From Tectiglobus sp965247245 (lineage in GTDB: Bacteria; Pseudomonadota; Alphaproteobacteria; Rhizobiales; Hyphomicrobiaceae), in contig CBDFGV010000003.1 of assembly GCA_965247245.1 (NCBI GenBank), positions 3,348,001-3,412,000 on the forward strand: DNA of 64,000 nucleotides. The letters run 5' to 3'. The translations under genes were made by a program, and so were the position numbers. Positions 33,014 to 42,006 of this stretch are shown here, one piece after another. Under the pieces are notes generated by a model. That model ran no database searches. It had not been told where the DNA came from and saw only the letters and a list, made by a program, of their open reading frames with translations. Position 1 is the stretch's first letter, and each line of letters begins with the position of its first letter.

Positions 33014-34204
33014 TCAACTCTTCAAGCTACGCAGGAATTCGATCAGATGACCGTTGACTTCATCCGGCTTCTCCTGCTGCACCCAATGCCCCGCCCCTTC
33101 GATCAGATGACGACCACGAAAATCCGTACAGGCTACCGACTGCATCTTGTCGATATCACCAGGCTTTTGATAGATGCCCCAGTCCTGCCGCCCGCCAATG
33201 AACATCGCCGGCACATCAATTGTTCGGCCCGAGTAGAGCCGAAGCTGACTGGCGTAGTTCGGGCTGGTCATGCAACGGTACCATTGCAGACCACCTTGAA
33301 AACCGTTGCGTTGATACTCACCACTGTAGACCTGCATGTCGTCATCGGGCAGCCAACGGCAGGCTGCAATCTGCTCGGCCGTGGGCATCTCTTTCGCGAC
33401 GGTCTCAGCCATGTTCTGGCCGTCGTCCATAATGTAGTAGGTCGGCATGCGCGCCAGTTCGCTGGCAATCCAACCCTCCAGCGGGAACGGATTGTTATCT
33501 GCCCAATCAGCGCTCTTGTGGTGATAGTAGGCCCGCAGGAAGTCATGCACACCTTGGGGGCACTTCCACATATCGTCGTTGGCCGGCCGGGTCGAGTAGT
33601 ACCACTGATAGTGCTTGCGCGGCCGCACCAGGTTCGCCAGATCTTCGTGAATCGTCGTCGATGACAACGCTGATGCCGCTGGCACCTCAGAAATCACTCC
33701 CGCCGTATTCTTTGGAAAGGCCGGCGGGCCGCCAAACGGCGAACTCATCATCACGACAGCCTTAAAGACATCCGGACGGATCAGACCGGACAGCGCTGCA
33801 ACCGGCGATCCGAAATCGTGCCCGATGACGGCTTCAACTGAGTCGTAGCCAAGCGCATTGACCAGCCCCAAGGCATCCTGCACGAGGTTCGCCATACGGT
33901 ACTGGTCCAAGTCACCGTCATACTCAGGATCCCAACCGGTTGTCAGACCGTATCCACGTTGGTCCGGTGCAATGACGTGATAACCCTCTGCCGCCAACCG
34001 CGGGATAACCTTGCGCCAACTAAATGCCAACTCCGGGAAACCGTGCAGGAGCAGTAGGGCAGGCTTGCCACGCTCCTCAAATCCGGCCTCAAGCACATGC
34101 ATGTCGAGACCATTGTTATTTGCAACCATTCGAGAGCGAATGCCCGCTGGCAGCCGATCAGCATAGGAGGCAACTGGCTTCATCTTATGCTCCGTTACAT
34201 TCAT
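33014..34204 (-). CDS. Alpha/beta hydrolase, epoxide-hydrolase-like
   Basis: 396-residue alpha/beta hydrolase. The HGFPELAFSWR oxyanion region, an aspartate nucleophile in GHDFGS (about 130), the acid in GGRQDWGIY and the histidine in GAGHWVQQEKPDEVN match soluble epoxide hydrolases and related dehalogenases. The nucleophile is Asp, not Ser, which argues against an esterase. The cap domain is longer than usual. ATG 34204 or the GTG just before it at 34207 could start translation. With a Rieske ferredoxin gene upstream in the same run, epoxide opening after an oxygenase step is a natural reading. Confidence 0.87.
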   Translation of the reverse strand: MNVTEHKMKPVASYADRLPAGIRSRMVANNNGLDMHVLEAGFEERGKPALLLLHGFPELAFSWRKVIPRLAAEGYHVIAPDQRGYGLTTGWDPEYDGDLDQYRMANLVQDALGLVNALGYDSVEAVIGHDFGSPVAALSGLIRPDVFKAVVMMSSPFGGPPAFPKNTAGVISEVPAASALSSTTIHEDLANLVRPRKHYQWYYSTRPANDDMWKCPQGVHDFLRAYYHHKSADWADNNPFPLEGWIASELARMPTYYIMDDGQNMAETVAKEMPTAEQIAACRWLPDDDMQVYSGEYQRNGFQGGLQWYRCMTSPNYASQLRLYSGRTIDVPAMFIGGRQDWGIYQKPGDIDKMQSVACTDFRGRHLIEGAGHWVQQEKPDEVNGHLIEFLRSLKS

Positions 34205-34265
34205 CACGCACGCGTCGACCCACTCTCAGAGATAACATCACGTGCAGTGGCCAATATCGAGAGCG

Positions 34266-34679
34266 TCAATCCTCGATCACTAGATAGTTTTCTTCGACGC
34301 TGACATCGAACGTTTCCGCCTTGTAGGGTCCTTCAACCAATTGCTGACCCGGCGCCACTTCAACGTTGTACTGCTTCGTGTAGACCCGTTCAGGGTCGCC
34401 CCAGGACTGCCCGGTACGCACGTCGAAGTGCCAGCCATGCCATGGGCAACGAATGAACTCACCAGGTCGGGAATAGTTGTATTCGCCGGGCTCGTCGGAC
34501 GAGACAAAGCCGGTCATGACACCTGCGCACAGGCTTCCGCCCTGATGCGGACAGCGGTCAAGCAACGCGAGAAACTCGCCATCGACGTTGAAGACAACCA
34601 CTTTACGATCGCCGACCGTCACCAGTTTTCGCTGACCTGGCGGGATTTCATCGACTGCTGCAACCACGTGGCGCGCCAC
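34266..34679 (-). CDS. Rieske [2Fe-2S] ferredoxin
   Basis: 137-residue small Rieske protein with cluster ligands Cys43/His45 (CPHQG) and Cys78/His81 (CPWHGWHFD). The spacing between the pairs is about 15 residues longer than usual because of an acidic, tyrosine-containing insert (about 55-74). Such ferredoxins feed electrons to ring-hydroxylating or demethylating oxygenases; no oxygenase large subunit is in this run. GTG start with GGAGTG formed by the last codons of the upstream amidohydrolase gene, only 2 nt away, so the two are tightly coupled. Confidence 0.9.
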   Translation of the reverse strand: MARHVVAAVDEIPPGQRKLVTVGDRKVVVFNVDGEFLALLDRCPHQGGSLCAGVMTGFVSSDEPGEYNYSRPGEFIRCPWHGWHFDVRTGQSWGDPERVYTKQYNVEVAPGQQLVEGPYKAETFDVSVEENYLVIED

Positions 34680-34681
34680 GA

Positions 34682-35791
34682 TTACACTCCGTAAACTGCG
34701 CGCGCATTCTCGCGGAAGAACATCGCCTTCTTTTCATCGTCCAGCCGGATCGGCAATGCATACTCAGGATCATCGAAATCCCAGTGTGGGTAGTCGGTTG
34801 CGAAGATCAGGCGATCCCAACCGATCCACTCCATGGTATCCTGCAACTGCTTGCGCTTGATCGGCTCTTCCATCGGCTGCGTTGTGATCCACACATTGCG
34901 CTTGATGTACTCAGACGGACGCATCGTAAGATGCGGCAGCTCGCTCTTGAATTTCTGCGCATGCTTATCGAGCCGCCACGCCAACGGTGGCATCCAGGCA
35001 AACCCAGCTTCGATCAAGACCAGCTTCAGCGTCGGAAAATGCTCAAACACGCCTTCCAGCACCATGCTCGCCAGCAGTGCCTGGCAACACTGTGAGTGGC
35101 CGCTCATCTCTTCGATATAGTACGACGGCCAACCACCGCTCGTAATCGGATGACCGCCATAACCGAACGCATGCACGCCCAACGGAATGTTGTTGCGGCA
35201 GGCAGCCTCGAAGATCGGCCAGTACCTGCGCTGGCCCATTGGCTCCGCCGTCCGGCTCATCATCAGGATCTGTGCGAAGTCGTTATGACTGGCCCACTTG
35301 TCGATTTCCTTGGCAGACGCATAAGCGTCCTCGTAAGGAACGACGATGGAGGCCTTGAGACGAGGTTCCTGCGACGTCCACTCCGCCTCTTGCCAATCGT
35401 TCATAGCAGACGCCAGCGCAACCGCGAGGTCCGGATTCTGTGCATTGCCCGGCGCGGGTGTAATGGCATTGAGAATGCCAAGCTCAACATTGTAACGGTC
35501 GAGCAGCTGCTCGCACATGAACTCGAGACTTGCACCCGGAGGGCTGCCATCCGGTGCATAGGAGTCACGACGGCTCGCGTCCGGATTACCTTTCGGATAG
35601 AGCGGCCCGGCCTGATAGCCGTGCTTCAGCGTCATACCGTAGGTATCCATGTGATCGCGCCATCGCTGCGCTAAATAGGGATGCAGCGATTTAGCTGTCT
35701 TGGCACGCGGATGAATGTCACCATCGGCGATGGCGAGGCCGACCCGGGACTTGCGATCAACTTGTGGCGGTGTCGAAACATGGATGTTCAC
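34682..35791 (-). CDS. Amidohydrolase family protein (ACMSD-like), copy 1
   Basis: 369-residue metal-dependent hydrolase/decarboxylase of the amidohydrolase-2 superfamily. It has an early DxH motif (GDIHPRA, about 24-30), a histidine in PLGVHAFGYGG, VLIEAGFAWMPPLAWR and the late aspartate of FATDYPHWDFDDP. These enzymes hydrolyse or decarboxylate aromatic or cyclic acids. GTG start with AAGGAG 7 nt upstream. The second amidohydrolase gene lies 29 nt upstream on the same strand and is a clear paralogue (TDYPHW and the same domain order), so the two may form a heteromer or act on consecutive intermediates. Confidence 0.88.
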   Translation of the reverse strand: MNIHVSTPPQVDRKSRVGLAIADGDIHPRAKTAKSLHPYLAQRWRDHMDTYGMTLKHGYQAGPLYPKGNPDASRRDSYAPDGSPPGASLEFMCEQLLDRYNVELGILNAITPAPGNAQNPDLAVALASAMNDWQEAEWTSQEPRLKASIVVPYEDAYASAKEIDKWASHNDFAQILMMSRTAEPMGQRRYWPIFEAACRNNIPLGVHAFGYGGHPITSGGWPSYYIEEMSGHSQCCQALLASMVLEGVFEHFPTLKLVLIEAGFAWMPPLAWRLDKHAQKFKSELPHLTMRPSEYIKRNVWITTQPMEEPIKRKQLQDTMEWIGWDRLIFATDYPHWDFDDPEYALPIRLDDEKKAMFFRENARAVYGV

Positions 35792-35820
35792 GGCACGGCT
35801 CCTTTCAGGCAGCGGCCAGA

Positions 35821-36882
35821 CTAGGCAGCAGATAGGCGTGGATAGGTAGCACGCGGATTGTCGACAAGTATCTTACGGATCAGCTCTTTCGGCAAACCTT
35901 TCGGCAGAACATCCTGACCATCGAATTGCCAGTGCGGATAATCCGTTGAAAACAAGATAAGATCGTCAGAGCCGAGATGATCGAGCACCTTGGCCGTGGT
36001 CGCCTCATCATCCGGCGCATCGAACGGCTGCAGCGAGAATCGGACCTGCTCGTGAATGATCTCTTCCGGCGGCCGATCCACCCAGGGAATTTCCATGGTC
36101 AGCCCGCGCCAGTACTTCTTAAACCGCCAGATGAACGACGGCAGCCAGGTCACGCCGCTTTCCAGCATCACGAATTTGAGCTCGGGGAACTTCTTGAAAA
36201 CCCCTTCCGAGATCAAGCTCGCGAGCTGAGATTGGAACGTGATGGCTTGGTTGACGTAGTCCTCGGAAACATAGGACGACCAACCCACGGGCGTTGCGGG
36301 GTGTCGGTAACTGCTGCCGGCATGAATTCCTACCGGCAGGCCATGTTTCTGCGCCGTCTCATAGATCGACCAGTGGTGACGCCGTCCCAGCATTGTCTCA
36401 CCGGCCACCAGCAGCAGGATCTGGACGAAGCGCTTATCACTGGCGCAGCGTTCAATTTCTTCGACCGCAACTTCGGCACCCTGGATCGGCACGACGATTG
36501 ACGCCCGCAGGCGATCATCCTTGTCGAGCCACTCCTTGACGATCCAATCATTGACAGCACGGGCGTAAGCCGCCGCCATGTCTTCACTGAACGGCAACTG
36601 CACGCCGTAGAGACAATTGCAAATCGCTGTGTCGATGCCAAACGGATCAAGCAGTTGCGACTGGACGTGCTCAAGTGTCGTGGCCGGCTTGCCGGATTCC
36701 GCCTGCCAGTCTTCCCGCGCCGTCAATGGTCCGCGATTGGGATATGAGATCGAATCAAGTTCATGCATGCCGCGCTGCACCAGCGTTTCCGCCCAATGCG
36801 GCTCCATGTACGGCAAGAGTGCCTTCAACCCGGGCACGCTCGGGTGAATATCACAGTCTATCGCTGCATGGCCTTCAATCAT
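35821..36882 (-). CDS. Amidohydrolase family protein (ACMSD-like), copy 2
   Basis: 353-residue paralogue of its downstream neighbour: DCDIHPSVPGLKALLPYM at the N-terminus carries the DxH pair, followed by GLPVGIHAGSSYRHP, VMLESGVTWLPSFIWR and the late FSTDYPHWQFDG aspartate. Probably cytoplasmic and metal-dependent; amide, lactone or decarboxylation chemistry cannot be told apart. It follows the VOC-domain gene by 74 nt on the same strand, making it the second gene of a likely seven-gene leftward operon that ends with the CoA-transferase gene. Confidence 0.88.
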   Translation of the reverse strand: MIEGHAAIDCDIHPSVPGLKALLPYMEPHWAETLVQRGMHELDSISYPNRGPLTAREDWQAESGKPATTLEHVQSQLLDPFGIDTAICNCLYGVQLPFSEDMAAAYARAVNDWIVKEWLDKDDRLRASIVVPIQGAEVAVEEIERCASDKRFVQILLLVAGETMLGRRHHWSIYETAQKHGLPVGIHAGSSYRHPATPVGWSSYVSEDYVNQAITFQSQLASLISEGVFKKFPELKFVMLESGVTWLPSFIWRFKKYWRGLTMEIPWVDRPPEEIIHEQVRFSLQPFDAPDDEATTAKVLDHLGSDDLILFSTDYPHWQFDGQDVLPKGLPKELIRKILVDNPRATYPRLSAA

Positions 36883-36956
36883 GGCTGCAGAATCGCCGGT
36901 TTCGCGCCGGCATGCAAGGCAGGGATGTGATAGTTACAGGCCCGAAATCAGCATAA

Positions 36957-37625
36957 CTATTGCGAACCGCTTTTCCCGTCCTTCTCCACGAACCGATAGC
37001 TGTCGTGCACCTCATAGTCGATGCCGTGCTTCTTTTGGAGTTCGGCTATCACGTCCAAGGTATACTCGGTGTGCGGGCTGGCAACGCCATAACTGTTGCC
37101 TTGGGGAATCTTTTCAAAGCTATGTAGGACGATCTCTTCGAGTGTCTCGTTGAGCGTGAGGCGCTTATGCTCTGCAAGATCGCCGAGCAACGCCAGCAAA
37201 CGTTTTTCCAGCCGCACATTGGCATCTACGCGCTCGATCTCTACGGGTTCTCCGGCCCTGAGATCAGAGTGCCCGAACCATAGCTTGTAGCCATTGCTGT
37301 CTCGGACACTGAATTCACGCATGCCCCACGGCATCGTTGTCGGCTCACTGATGCTTTCGATACCGGTCTCCCGGTACCAGGCGTGCAGTTCGTCAGCGTC
37401 TGCAATATGAAAATAGAGGCCATGACGTTCCGGGTTCGGCTCACCTAACGAAAAGTGCACCGTCGAATCCCCAAGCGACACACCGGCATGAGTCGGAGGG
37501 TCGCCCCAGAGAAACCGCTCGTCAAAGCCCAGTTTCTCAACATAGTACTGGACAGTATCTGAGACGCTTGCCACAGGAAGTGTCGGATAATGCGCGATAC
37601 ACTCGATGTTTGGTCGACCAACCAT
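36957..37625 (-). CDS. VOC-domain protein with C-terminal extension
   Basis: 222 residues. The N-terminal 120 form a glyoxalase/bleomycin-resistance (VOC) fold: TLPVASVSDTVQYYVEKLGF, GDSTVHFSLG, YFHIADADELHAWYRETG and EFSVRDSNGYKLWFG with candidate metal His/Glu residues. The last 90 residues are helical (LEKRLLALLGDLAEHKRLTLNETLEEIVLHSF) and resemble nothing I can name. ATG 37625 (MVGRPNIE) gives the normal family N-terminus; longer frames upstream are not supported. First gene of the leftward catabolic run, divergent from a GNAT gene with 85 nt between starts. Confidence 0.83.
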   Translation of the reverse strand: MVGRPNIECIAHYPTLPVASVSDTVQYYVEKLGFDERFLWGDPPTHAGVSLGDSTVHFSLGEPNPERHGLYFHIADADELHAWYRETGIESISEPTTMPWGMREFSVRDSNGYKLWFGHSDLRAGEPVEIERVDANVRLEKRLLALLGDLAEHKRLTLNETLEEIVLHSFEKIPQGNSYGVASPHTEYTLDVIAELQKKHGIDYEVHDSYRFVEKDGKSGSQ

Positions 37626-37710
37626 TTTGGGGCTCCGCTTGAATGACGCTGCAGTGGCAACGTTCCCTGTGAGACAGACAATCGAGAACAACCCATGAGA
37701 CAATGGGCCA

Positions 37711-38583
37711 ATGACAATACGCAAACTAAATAACGATGATCGCGCCGAAATGGAGGCTTTCCTGGCGAAGCATGCCGAGAGCAGCATGTTCTTGCTGAGT
37801 AACTCGCGCCGCTCGGGCTTTGCTTATGACGATAAGCCTTTTCACGCCGATTACTACGCTGCCATTGCACAGCGCGGCGCAGTCAACGGCGTCCTCGCCC
37901 ATTGCTGGAACGGCAACATCATCCTACAGGCACCAGAACCCAGCGCCCTGAAAGACATCGTCGATGTACTTCGCAGCGAGGCAACCCGCACCGTCGCCGG
38001 AGTTCTCGGACCTGGCTCCCAGGCCACGCCGGCCATCACCATGCTCGGCCTCGACGATGCCGCCTACAACATCAACGTCAATGATGGCTTGTTCGCAGTA
38101 GATCTGAACAAGATGGTCCACCCGGCCGGTTTGGCAGATCCGGAACTGAAGATCGTGCGCGCTGCAGATTGCGAGCCCGCTTTGATTGGTCGCTGGCTCA
38201 AAGGCTTCGAGGTCGAGGCATTGGGCAAAGACGACGATGAGGCCTTGGACAACGCGATTGCCAGCCGGACCGCTAACCTCGAAAAATGGCCCGATCTTTG
38301 GGTTATGGAATTGTCAGGAACACCGGTGGCTATGAGCGGCTTCAGTGCGCGGCTGACCGACATGGTCCAGGTCGGCGCAGTATGGACACCGCCGGAATTT
38401 CGCGGCCGGCACTATGCGCGCACGATCGTAGCCGCAACACTCCAACGCGCAAAAGCCGAAGGCGTCGAACGCGCTGTGTTGTTTGCCAACAATGCAGCTG
38501 CCATTCGTTCATACGAAGCGATCGGTTTCGAGCGCATCGACAATTATCAGATCGCCATGCTGAAGCGGCCAGTTCATCTCTAA
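37711..38583 (+). CDS. GNAT family N-acetyltransferase
   Basis: 290 residues. The C-terminal half carries a complete GNAT fold with the acetyl-CoA motif TPPEFRGRHYARTIVAA (about 225-241) and the closing FANNAAAIRSYEAIGF. The N-terminal half looks like a degenerate GNAT domain, as in two-domain family members. Acceptor unknown. It stands alone, divergent from the VOC gene and convergent with the RraA-like gene. Confidence 0.87.
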   Translation: MTIRKLNNDDRAEMEAFLAKHAESSMFLLSNSRRSGFAYDDKPFHADYYAAIAQRGAVNGVLAHCWNGNIILQAPEPSALKDIVDVLRSEATRTVAGVLGPGSQATPAITMLGLDDAAYNINVNDGLFAVDLNKMVHPAGLADPELKIVRAADCEPALIGRWLKGFEVEALGKDDDEALDNAIASRTANLEKWPDLWVMELSGTPVAMSGFSARLTDMVQVGAVWTPPEFRGRHYARTIVAATLQRAKAEGVERAVLFANNAAAIRSYEAIGFERIDNYQIAMLKRPVHL

Positions 38584-38656
38584 CGGCGTCAACAAGACCG
38601 CGAACACGGAACAGCGATGCGCCTGCGCAGCAGGGCATAGCCGTGCGCGTGACCAG

Positions 38657-39358
38657 CTAGTGGATTTCTTCTTGCTTCTTCAGCGCTTCCTTCAAGTCCT
38701 CAAATTTGAAGCCCGGCGCGCGCGCCATATCCAGGATCACCGCTTCTTTGCGCTCCAGCAATCCGCAGGCATCAGGGATCTTCTCGGCGTAGGACTCGGG
38801 TATGACGACCGCACCGTGATTGTCGGCGTGGATCAAGTCGCCCGATCGCACCACCATGCCGGCAACCCGAACTTCCTTACCATATCCATCGAGATGCACG
38901 TGGCCATGGCTCGGAACAATCGAGCCAGCCAGCACTGGTAGGCCGGGCGCCCACTGTGGGATGTCGCGAATACCGCCATCCGTGACCACGCCTGAACATC
39001 CAAGACCCTTGTGAATGGCACTCTGAACTTCACCCCAGAAACAACCGAACCCAATGTCGACACTATCGAGATCCTGGATGACGACCACGCCCGGGTTTGG
39101 ACCGCCGGTCGCGATGTACTCGTAGTAGCCAAGCCGCTGTTCGCGGGCCGCATCGCCAACGAGTTCATGCGCGTGGGTGGCCCGGATGGTTGCCGTGCGC
39201 GCATAACCAACGAACGGTGGCAGATCAGGAAACGGGCACACCAGTGGGCGCTTGGTGAAGCCACTCGTTCGGCTCGATGAATCGATGATCTCAAGTGCAT
39301 TGCAAATAGTCGGCGTATCGTAGGTCGCGAGCTTGGCGAGAAGATCGGCATCAATCAT
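38657..39358 (-). CDS. RraA family / HMG-aldolase-like protein
   Basis: 233-residue RraA-fold protein: ATYDTPTICNALE at the start, GCSGVVTDGGIRDIPQW in the middle and HADNHGAVVIPESYAEKI at the end. In this superfamily the GGxRD segment and nearby acids support oxaloacetate decarboxylase or 4-hydroxy-4-methyl-2-oxoglutarate aldolase activity; others are RNase E inhibitors. The catabolic setting favours a lyase. ATG 39358 has GGAG 6 nt upstream, better than ATG 39364. It follows the Ldh2-type dehydrogenase gene by 43 nt, so a dehydrogenase-then-lyase pair on a 2-hydroxy/2-oxo acid is plausible. Confidence 0.87.
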   Translation of the reverse strand: MIDADLLAKLATYDTPTICNALEIIDSSSRTSGFTKRPLVCPFPDLPPFVGYARTATIRATHAHELVGDAAREQRLGYYEYIATGGPNPGVVVIQDLDSVDIGFGCFWGEVQSAIHKGLGCSGVVTDGGIRDIPQWAPGLPVLAGSIVPSHGHVHLDGYGKEVRVAGMVVRSGDLIHADNHGAVVIPESYAEKIPDACGLLERKEAVILDMARAPGFKFEDLKEALKKQEEIH

Positions 39359-39401
39359 GGTCATCTCCGGTTCGTATAAAGTGACAGGGAGCTTGGCGTT
39401 A

Positions 39402-40487
39402 TCAACCTTCCGCTTCCGCGATACGGGTATCATTGATGCCGACGCCGCGCGCCGCCTCACAGATCGCAGCCCACGTCTCGTCAGAAATTTCGATGCCGTT
39501 GGCCAGGCGGTCCTTCTTGGCGCGGATCTCAGGCTCACCCGGATGTAACACCTCGCCACCCTTTTCGATCGGTCGGGCCTCCTTGAAGAAGCCAAGGTAA
39601 CGTTCGACATCCTCGGGGAAGAAGCCTTCAGGGTCGATCTTCTCCGGATCGACGTACATTGACAGCATGCCATTTGACCAACGCCGCCCTTCGAGTGGCG
39701 CACCGGTACCGGTCAGCGAGCCTCCAAGTATTTCAACCATGAAAGCCAGGCCGGAACCCTTGTGGTCACCCATCGCACGAATGGCACCCGTGCCATTGCG
39801 ATAGTTGCGCGGACCGCTTGGCTCGTAATCGCCGTAGAGATAGTGCGGATCGCCCGCGATATCACCGGCGTCGCTGACCAGCGCGTCATCCGGCAGTTTC
39901 TTGCCGCCTTGGCTCGCCACCAAGACCTTACCTTCCGCAACCACCGAAGTCGCGAAATCCAGGATCAGCGGTTCCTTGCCGGGCCGCGGAATGCCAACGG
40001 CATAGGGCGCAGTCGAGTAGCGGCGGTCCTTCGAACCAAATGGCGCGACCAACAAACTGGCCGGCGCGTTGACGTAATGCGTCGAAACGATGTTGGCGGC
40101 AGCAGCCTGTTCAGCCCACTCGCCGACACGACCGACGTGGCCGGTGTTGCGTAGCGCCACGACGGCTACGCCCGTCTCCTTGGCTTTCTTGATGCCAACC
40201 TCAACTGCCTGCTTGCCGGTTGTCTGGCCAAAACCGTATTGACCATCAAGCACGGCCAGAGACGGCAGGTCCGTTACGACCTTAACGGTGCGGTCGGCAA
40301 CGAAGTCGCCATCGGCCTTCCATTGGAGATATCGCGGCACGCGGATAACACCGTGGCTATCATGACCAGCTAAGTTGGCCCCTACCAATGACTCACCGAG
40401 GCGCACCCCTTCGGTTTCTGAGCATCCAGCCTTGTGAAAAATATCCCGCACGAAGTCCTGCAGTTTGTCCGCCTTGACCTTGACCAT
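39402..40487 (-). CDS. Ldh2-type malate/lactate/ureidoglycolate dehydrogenase
   Basis: 361-residue NAD(P)-dependent dehydrogenase of the Ldh2/MDG2 superfamily. Typical elements are GHDSHGVIRVPRYL (catalytic His region), DGQYGFGQTTGKQAVE, NTGHVGRVGEWAEQAA and ILDFATSVVAEGKV. Members oxidise 2-hydroxy acids such as malate, sulfolactate, ureidoglycolate or 2,3-diketogulonate. ATG 40487 with GGGGAG upstream is chosen over longer frames. Divergent from the acyl-CoA dehydrogenase; the 305-bp region between carries two large palindromes. Confidence 0.9.
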   Translation of the reverse strand: MVKVKADKLQDFVRDIFHKAGCSETEGVRLGESLVGANLAGHDSHGVIRVPRYLQWKADGDFVADRTVKVVTDLPSLAVLDGQYGFGQTTGKQAVEVGIKKAKETGVAVVALRNTGHVGRVGEWAEQAAAANIVSTHYVNAPASLLVAPFGSKDRRYSTAPYAVGIPRPGKEPLILDFATSVVAEGKVLVASQGGKKLPDDALVSDAGDIAGDPHYLYGDYEPSGPRNYRNGTGAIRAMGDHKGSGLAFMVEILGGSLTGTGAPLEGRRWSNGMLSMYVDPEKIDPEGFFPEDVERYLGFFKEARPIEKGGEVLHPGEPEIRAKKDRLANGIEISDETWAAICEAARGVGINDTRIAEAEG

Positions 40488-40659
40488 CGTTCGCTCCCCA
40501 AAATTGTTTTGCCTTGCCGATATTGTGACCGGCAATGTTATCCGCCTGCGGCTGATTTGGGCGGCATGCTGGCGCAATGCTCGCTCATTTCCTAGAGTGA
40601 CGGTACGAAACGCCCCATCCATCACAACAATGAAGTAATCGCAGCCAAGATCATCGTGC

Positions 40660-40695
40660 GTTGAGTTAGAGCCGACTGCGCGGCTCAAACTCAAC
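40660..40695. promoter_or_regulatory. Inverted repeat 1 in the divergent region
   Basis: Outer arms GTTGAGTT (40660-40667) and AACTCAAC (40688-40695), an A-A mismatch, inner arms GAGCCG (40669-40674) and CGGCTC (40681-40686), and a 6-nt loop. 14 of 15 stem positions pair. No T-run follows, so an operator or an RNA-level structure is more likely than an intrinsic terminator. Confidence 0.6.
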
Positions 40696-40733
40696 ACACA
40701 AAGATGATCGCCACTAAAGAATTGAGCAACTTT

Positions 40734-40768
40734 GCGCTTTTGGACGGAAGCCTTCCGACCAAAAGCGC
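40734..40768. promoter_or_regulatory. Inverted repeat 2, just upstream of the acyl-CoA dehydrogenase start
   Basis: Outer arms GCGCTTTTGG (40734-40743) and CCAAAAGCGC (40759-40768), an A-A mismatch, and inner arms CGGAAG/CTTCCG around a single C. 16 of 17 stem positions match. It ends 24 nt before the ATG at 40793, close to the AGGA site, so it could block a promoter or shape the mRNA leader. Confidence 0.6.
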
Positions 40769-40792
40769 GTCGCTCAAGCGAGGACAGACCGC

Positions 40793-41968
40793 ATGGATTT
40801 TTCACTGAGCCCGGAGTTGGCCACACTCAAGGACGAGGTCGACGCATTCGTCCGTGAGGAAGTCATACCCTACGAGTACGATGAGCGTTGGACGGAACAC
40901 GGCCCAACCGATGAGCTGCGCAAAGAGCTGAACGGCAAGGCAAAGACCGCCAATCTGTTGGCCGTCCATGTCGCCGAGGAGTTTGGCGGTCGCGATCTCA
41001 ATCACTTTGAGAAAGCCATCGTCTTCGAGGCAGCCGGCTACTCGATGCTGGGTCCCGTTGCCATCCACTGCCAGGCACCCGATGAAGGCAACATTCACCT
41101 GCTGCACGAAATCGCAACGCCCGCACAGAAAGAAAAGTTTCTACGCCCACTCGCGACGGCGGAGACACGATCCTGCTTCGCCATGACGGAACCATCACCC
41201 GGTGCCGGCTCTGATCCGAGCGCACTCTCGACGACCGCCGAACCCGATGGCAACGGCTGGGTTATCAATGGGCGCAAGTGGTTGATTACGGGAGCCCAGG
41301 GCGCCGCGTTTACGATCATTATGGCACGCACCGGAGAGGGACCGGGTGATGCCACCATGTTCCTCAAAGAGCTACCCGACCCGACATTCAAATACGAACG
41401 CAGCCTCGATACTCTCGACTCATCCTTCATGGGTGGTCACGGCGTCATCGACATTGAGAACTTGAAGGTCTCGGGAGACGACGTTCTCGGCGAAGTCGGC
41501 AAGGGGTTTCGCTACGCTCAGATCCGCCTCGCACCTGCCCGCCTGACGCACTGTATGCGATGGCTAGGCGCTGCCCGCCGCGCCCACGATATTGCGACCG
41601 AGTATGCACGTGAGCGCAAGGCCTTCGGGAAGCCACTAGGCGAACACCAGGGCGTCAGTTTCATGCTGGCTGACAACGAGATGGACATCTACACCGCCCG
41701 CCTCGCCATCTGGCGCACGGCCTGGTCGCTGGATCAAGGCGAGCGGGCCTCCTCTGAGAGCTCCATGGCCAAGGTGATCTGCTCTGAGGCCATCTGGCGC
41801 GTCGTCGACCGTTCCATGCAGATCCTCGGCGGCCTTGGACTAACCCGCGATACGATGGTCGAGCGCATCTTCCGCGATGTCCGCGCGTTCCGCATCTACG
41901 ACGGACCATCCGAGGTGCATCGCTGGGCGCTTGGCCGTCGCATTGTCGAAGGAAAGTTTCGATACTGA
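40793..41968 (+). CDS. Acyl-CoA dehydrogenase, ACAD10/11-like clade
   Basis: 391-residue FAD-dependent acyl-CoA dehydrogenase. FAD/substrate segments include CFAMTEPSPGAGSDPSAL (about 124-141) and INGRKWLITGA; ERKAFGKPLGEHQ and QILGGLGLTRDT lie in the C-terminal helical domain. At the usual catalytic-base site (YEGT in medium-chain enzymes) it reads YDGPSEVHR, so Asp replaces Glu, as in the DGPxEVH-containing ACAD10/11 clade. The substrate is probably a branched or hydroxylated acyl-CoA. AGGA lies 9 nt upstream of the ATG. Confidence 0.92.
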   Translation: MDFSLSPELATLKDEVDAFVREEVIPYEYDERWTEHGPTDELRKELNGKAKTANLLAVHVAEEFGGRDLNHFEKAIVFEAAGYSMLGPVAIHCQAPDEGNIHLLHEIATPAQKEKFLRPLATAETRSCFAMTEPSPGAGSDPSALSTTAEPDGNGWVINGRKWLITGAQGAAFTIIMARTGEGPGDATMFLKELPDPTFKYERSLDTLDSSFMGGHGVIDIENLKVSGDDVLGEVGKGFRYAQIRLAPARLTHCMRWLGAARRAHDIATEYARERKAFGKPLGEHQGVSFMLADNEMDIYTARLAIWRTAWSLDQGERASSESSMAKVICSEAIWRVVDRSMQILGGLGLTRDTMVERIFRDVRAFRIYDGPSEVHRWALGRRIVEGKFRY

Positions 41969-42006
41969 GAGTTGCCGCAATGAGGACATCAAAGGGGCCA
42001 TAGGAA

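Larger units (their letters stand above)
40488..40792. promoter_or_regulatory. Divergent control region with two large palindromes
   Basis: 305 bp between the Ldh2-type and acyl-CoA dehydrogenase genes, without a gene. Its right third contains two long inverted repeats (40660-40695 and 40734-40768) of the same architecture: outer arm, A-A mismatch, inner arm, small loop. The remainder is unremarkable, and no clear -35/-10 pair was picked out by eye. Confidence 0.55.
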
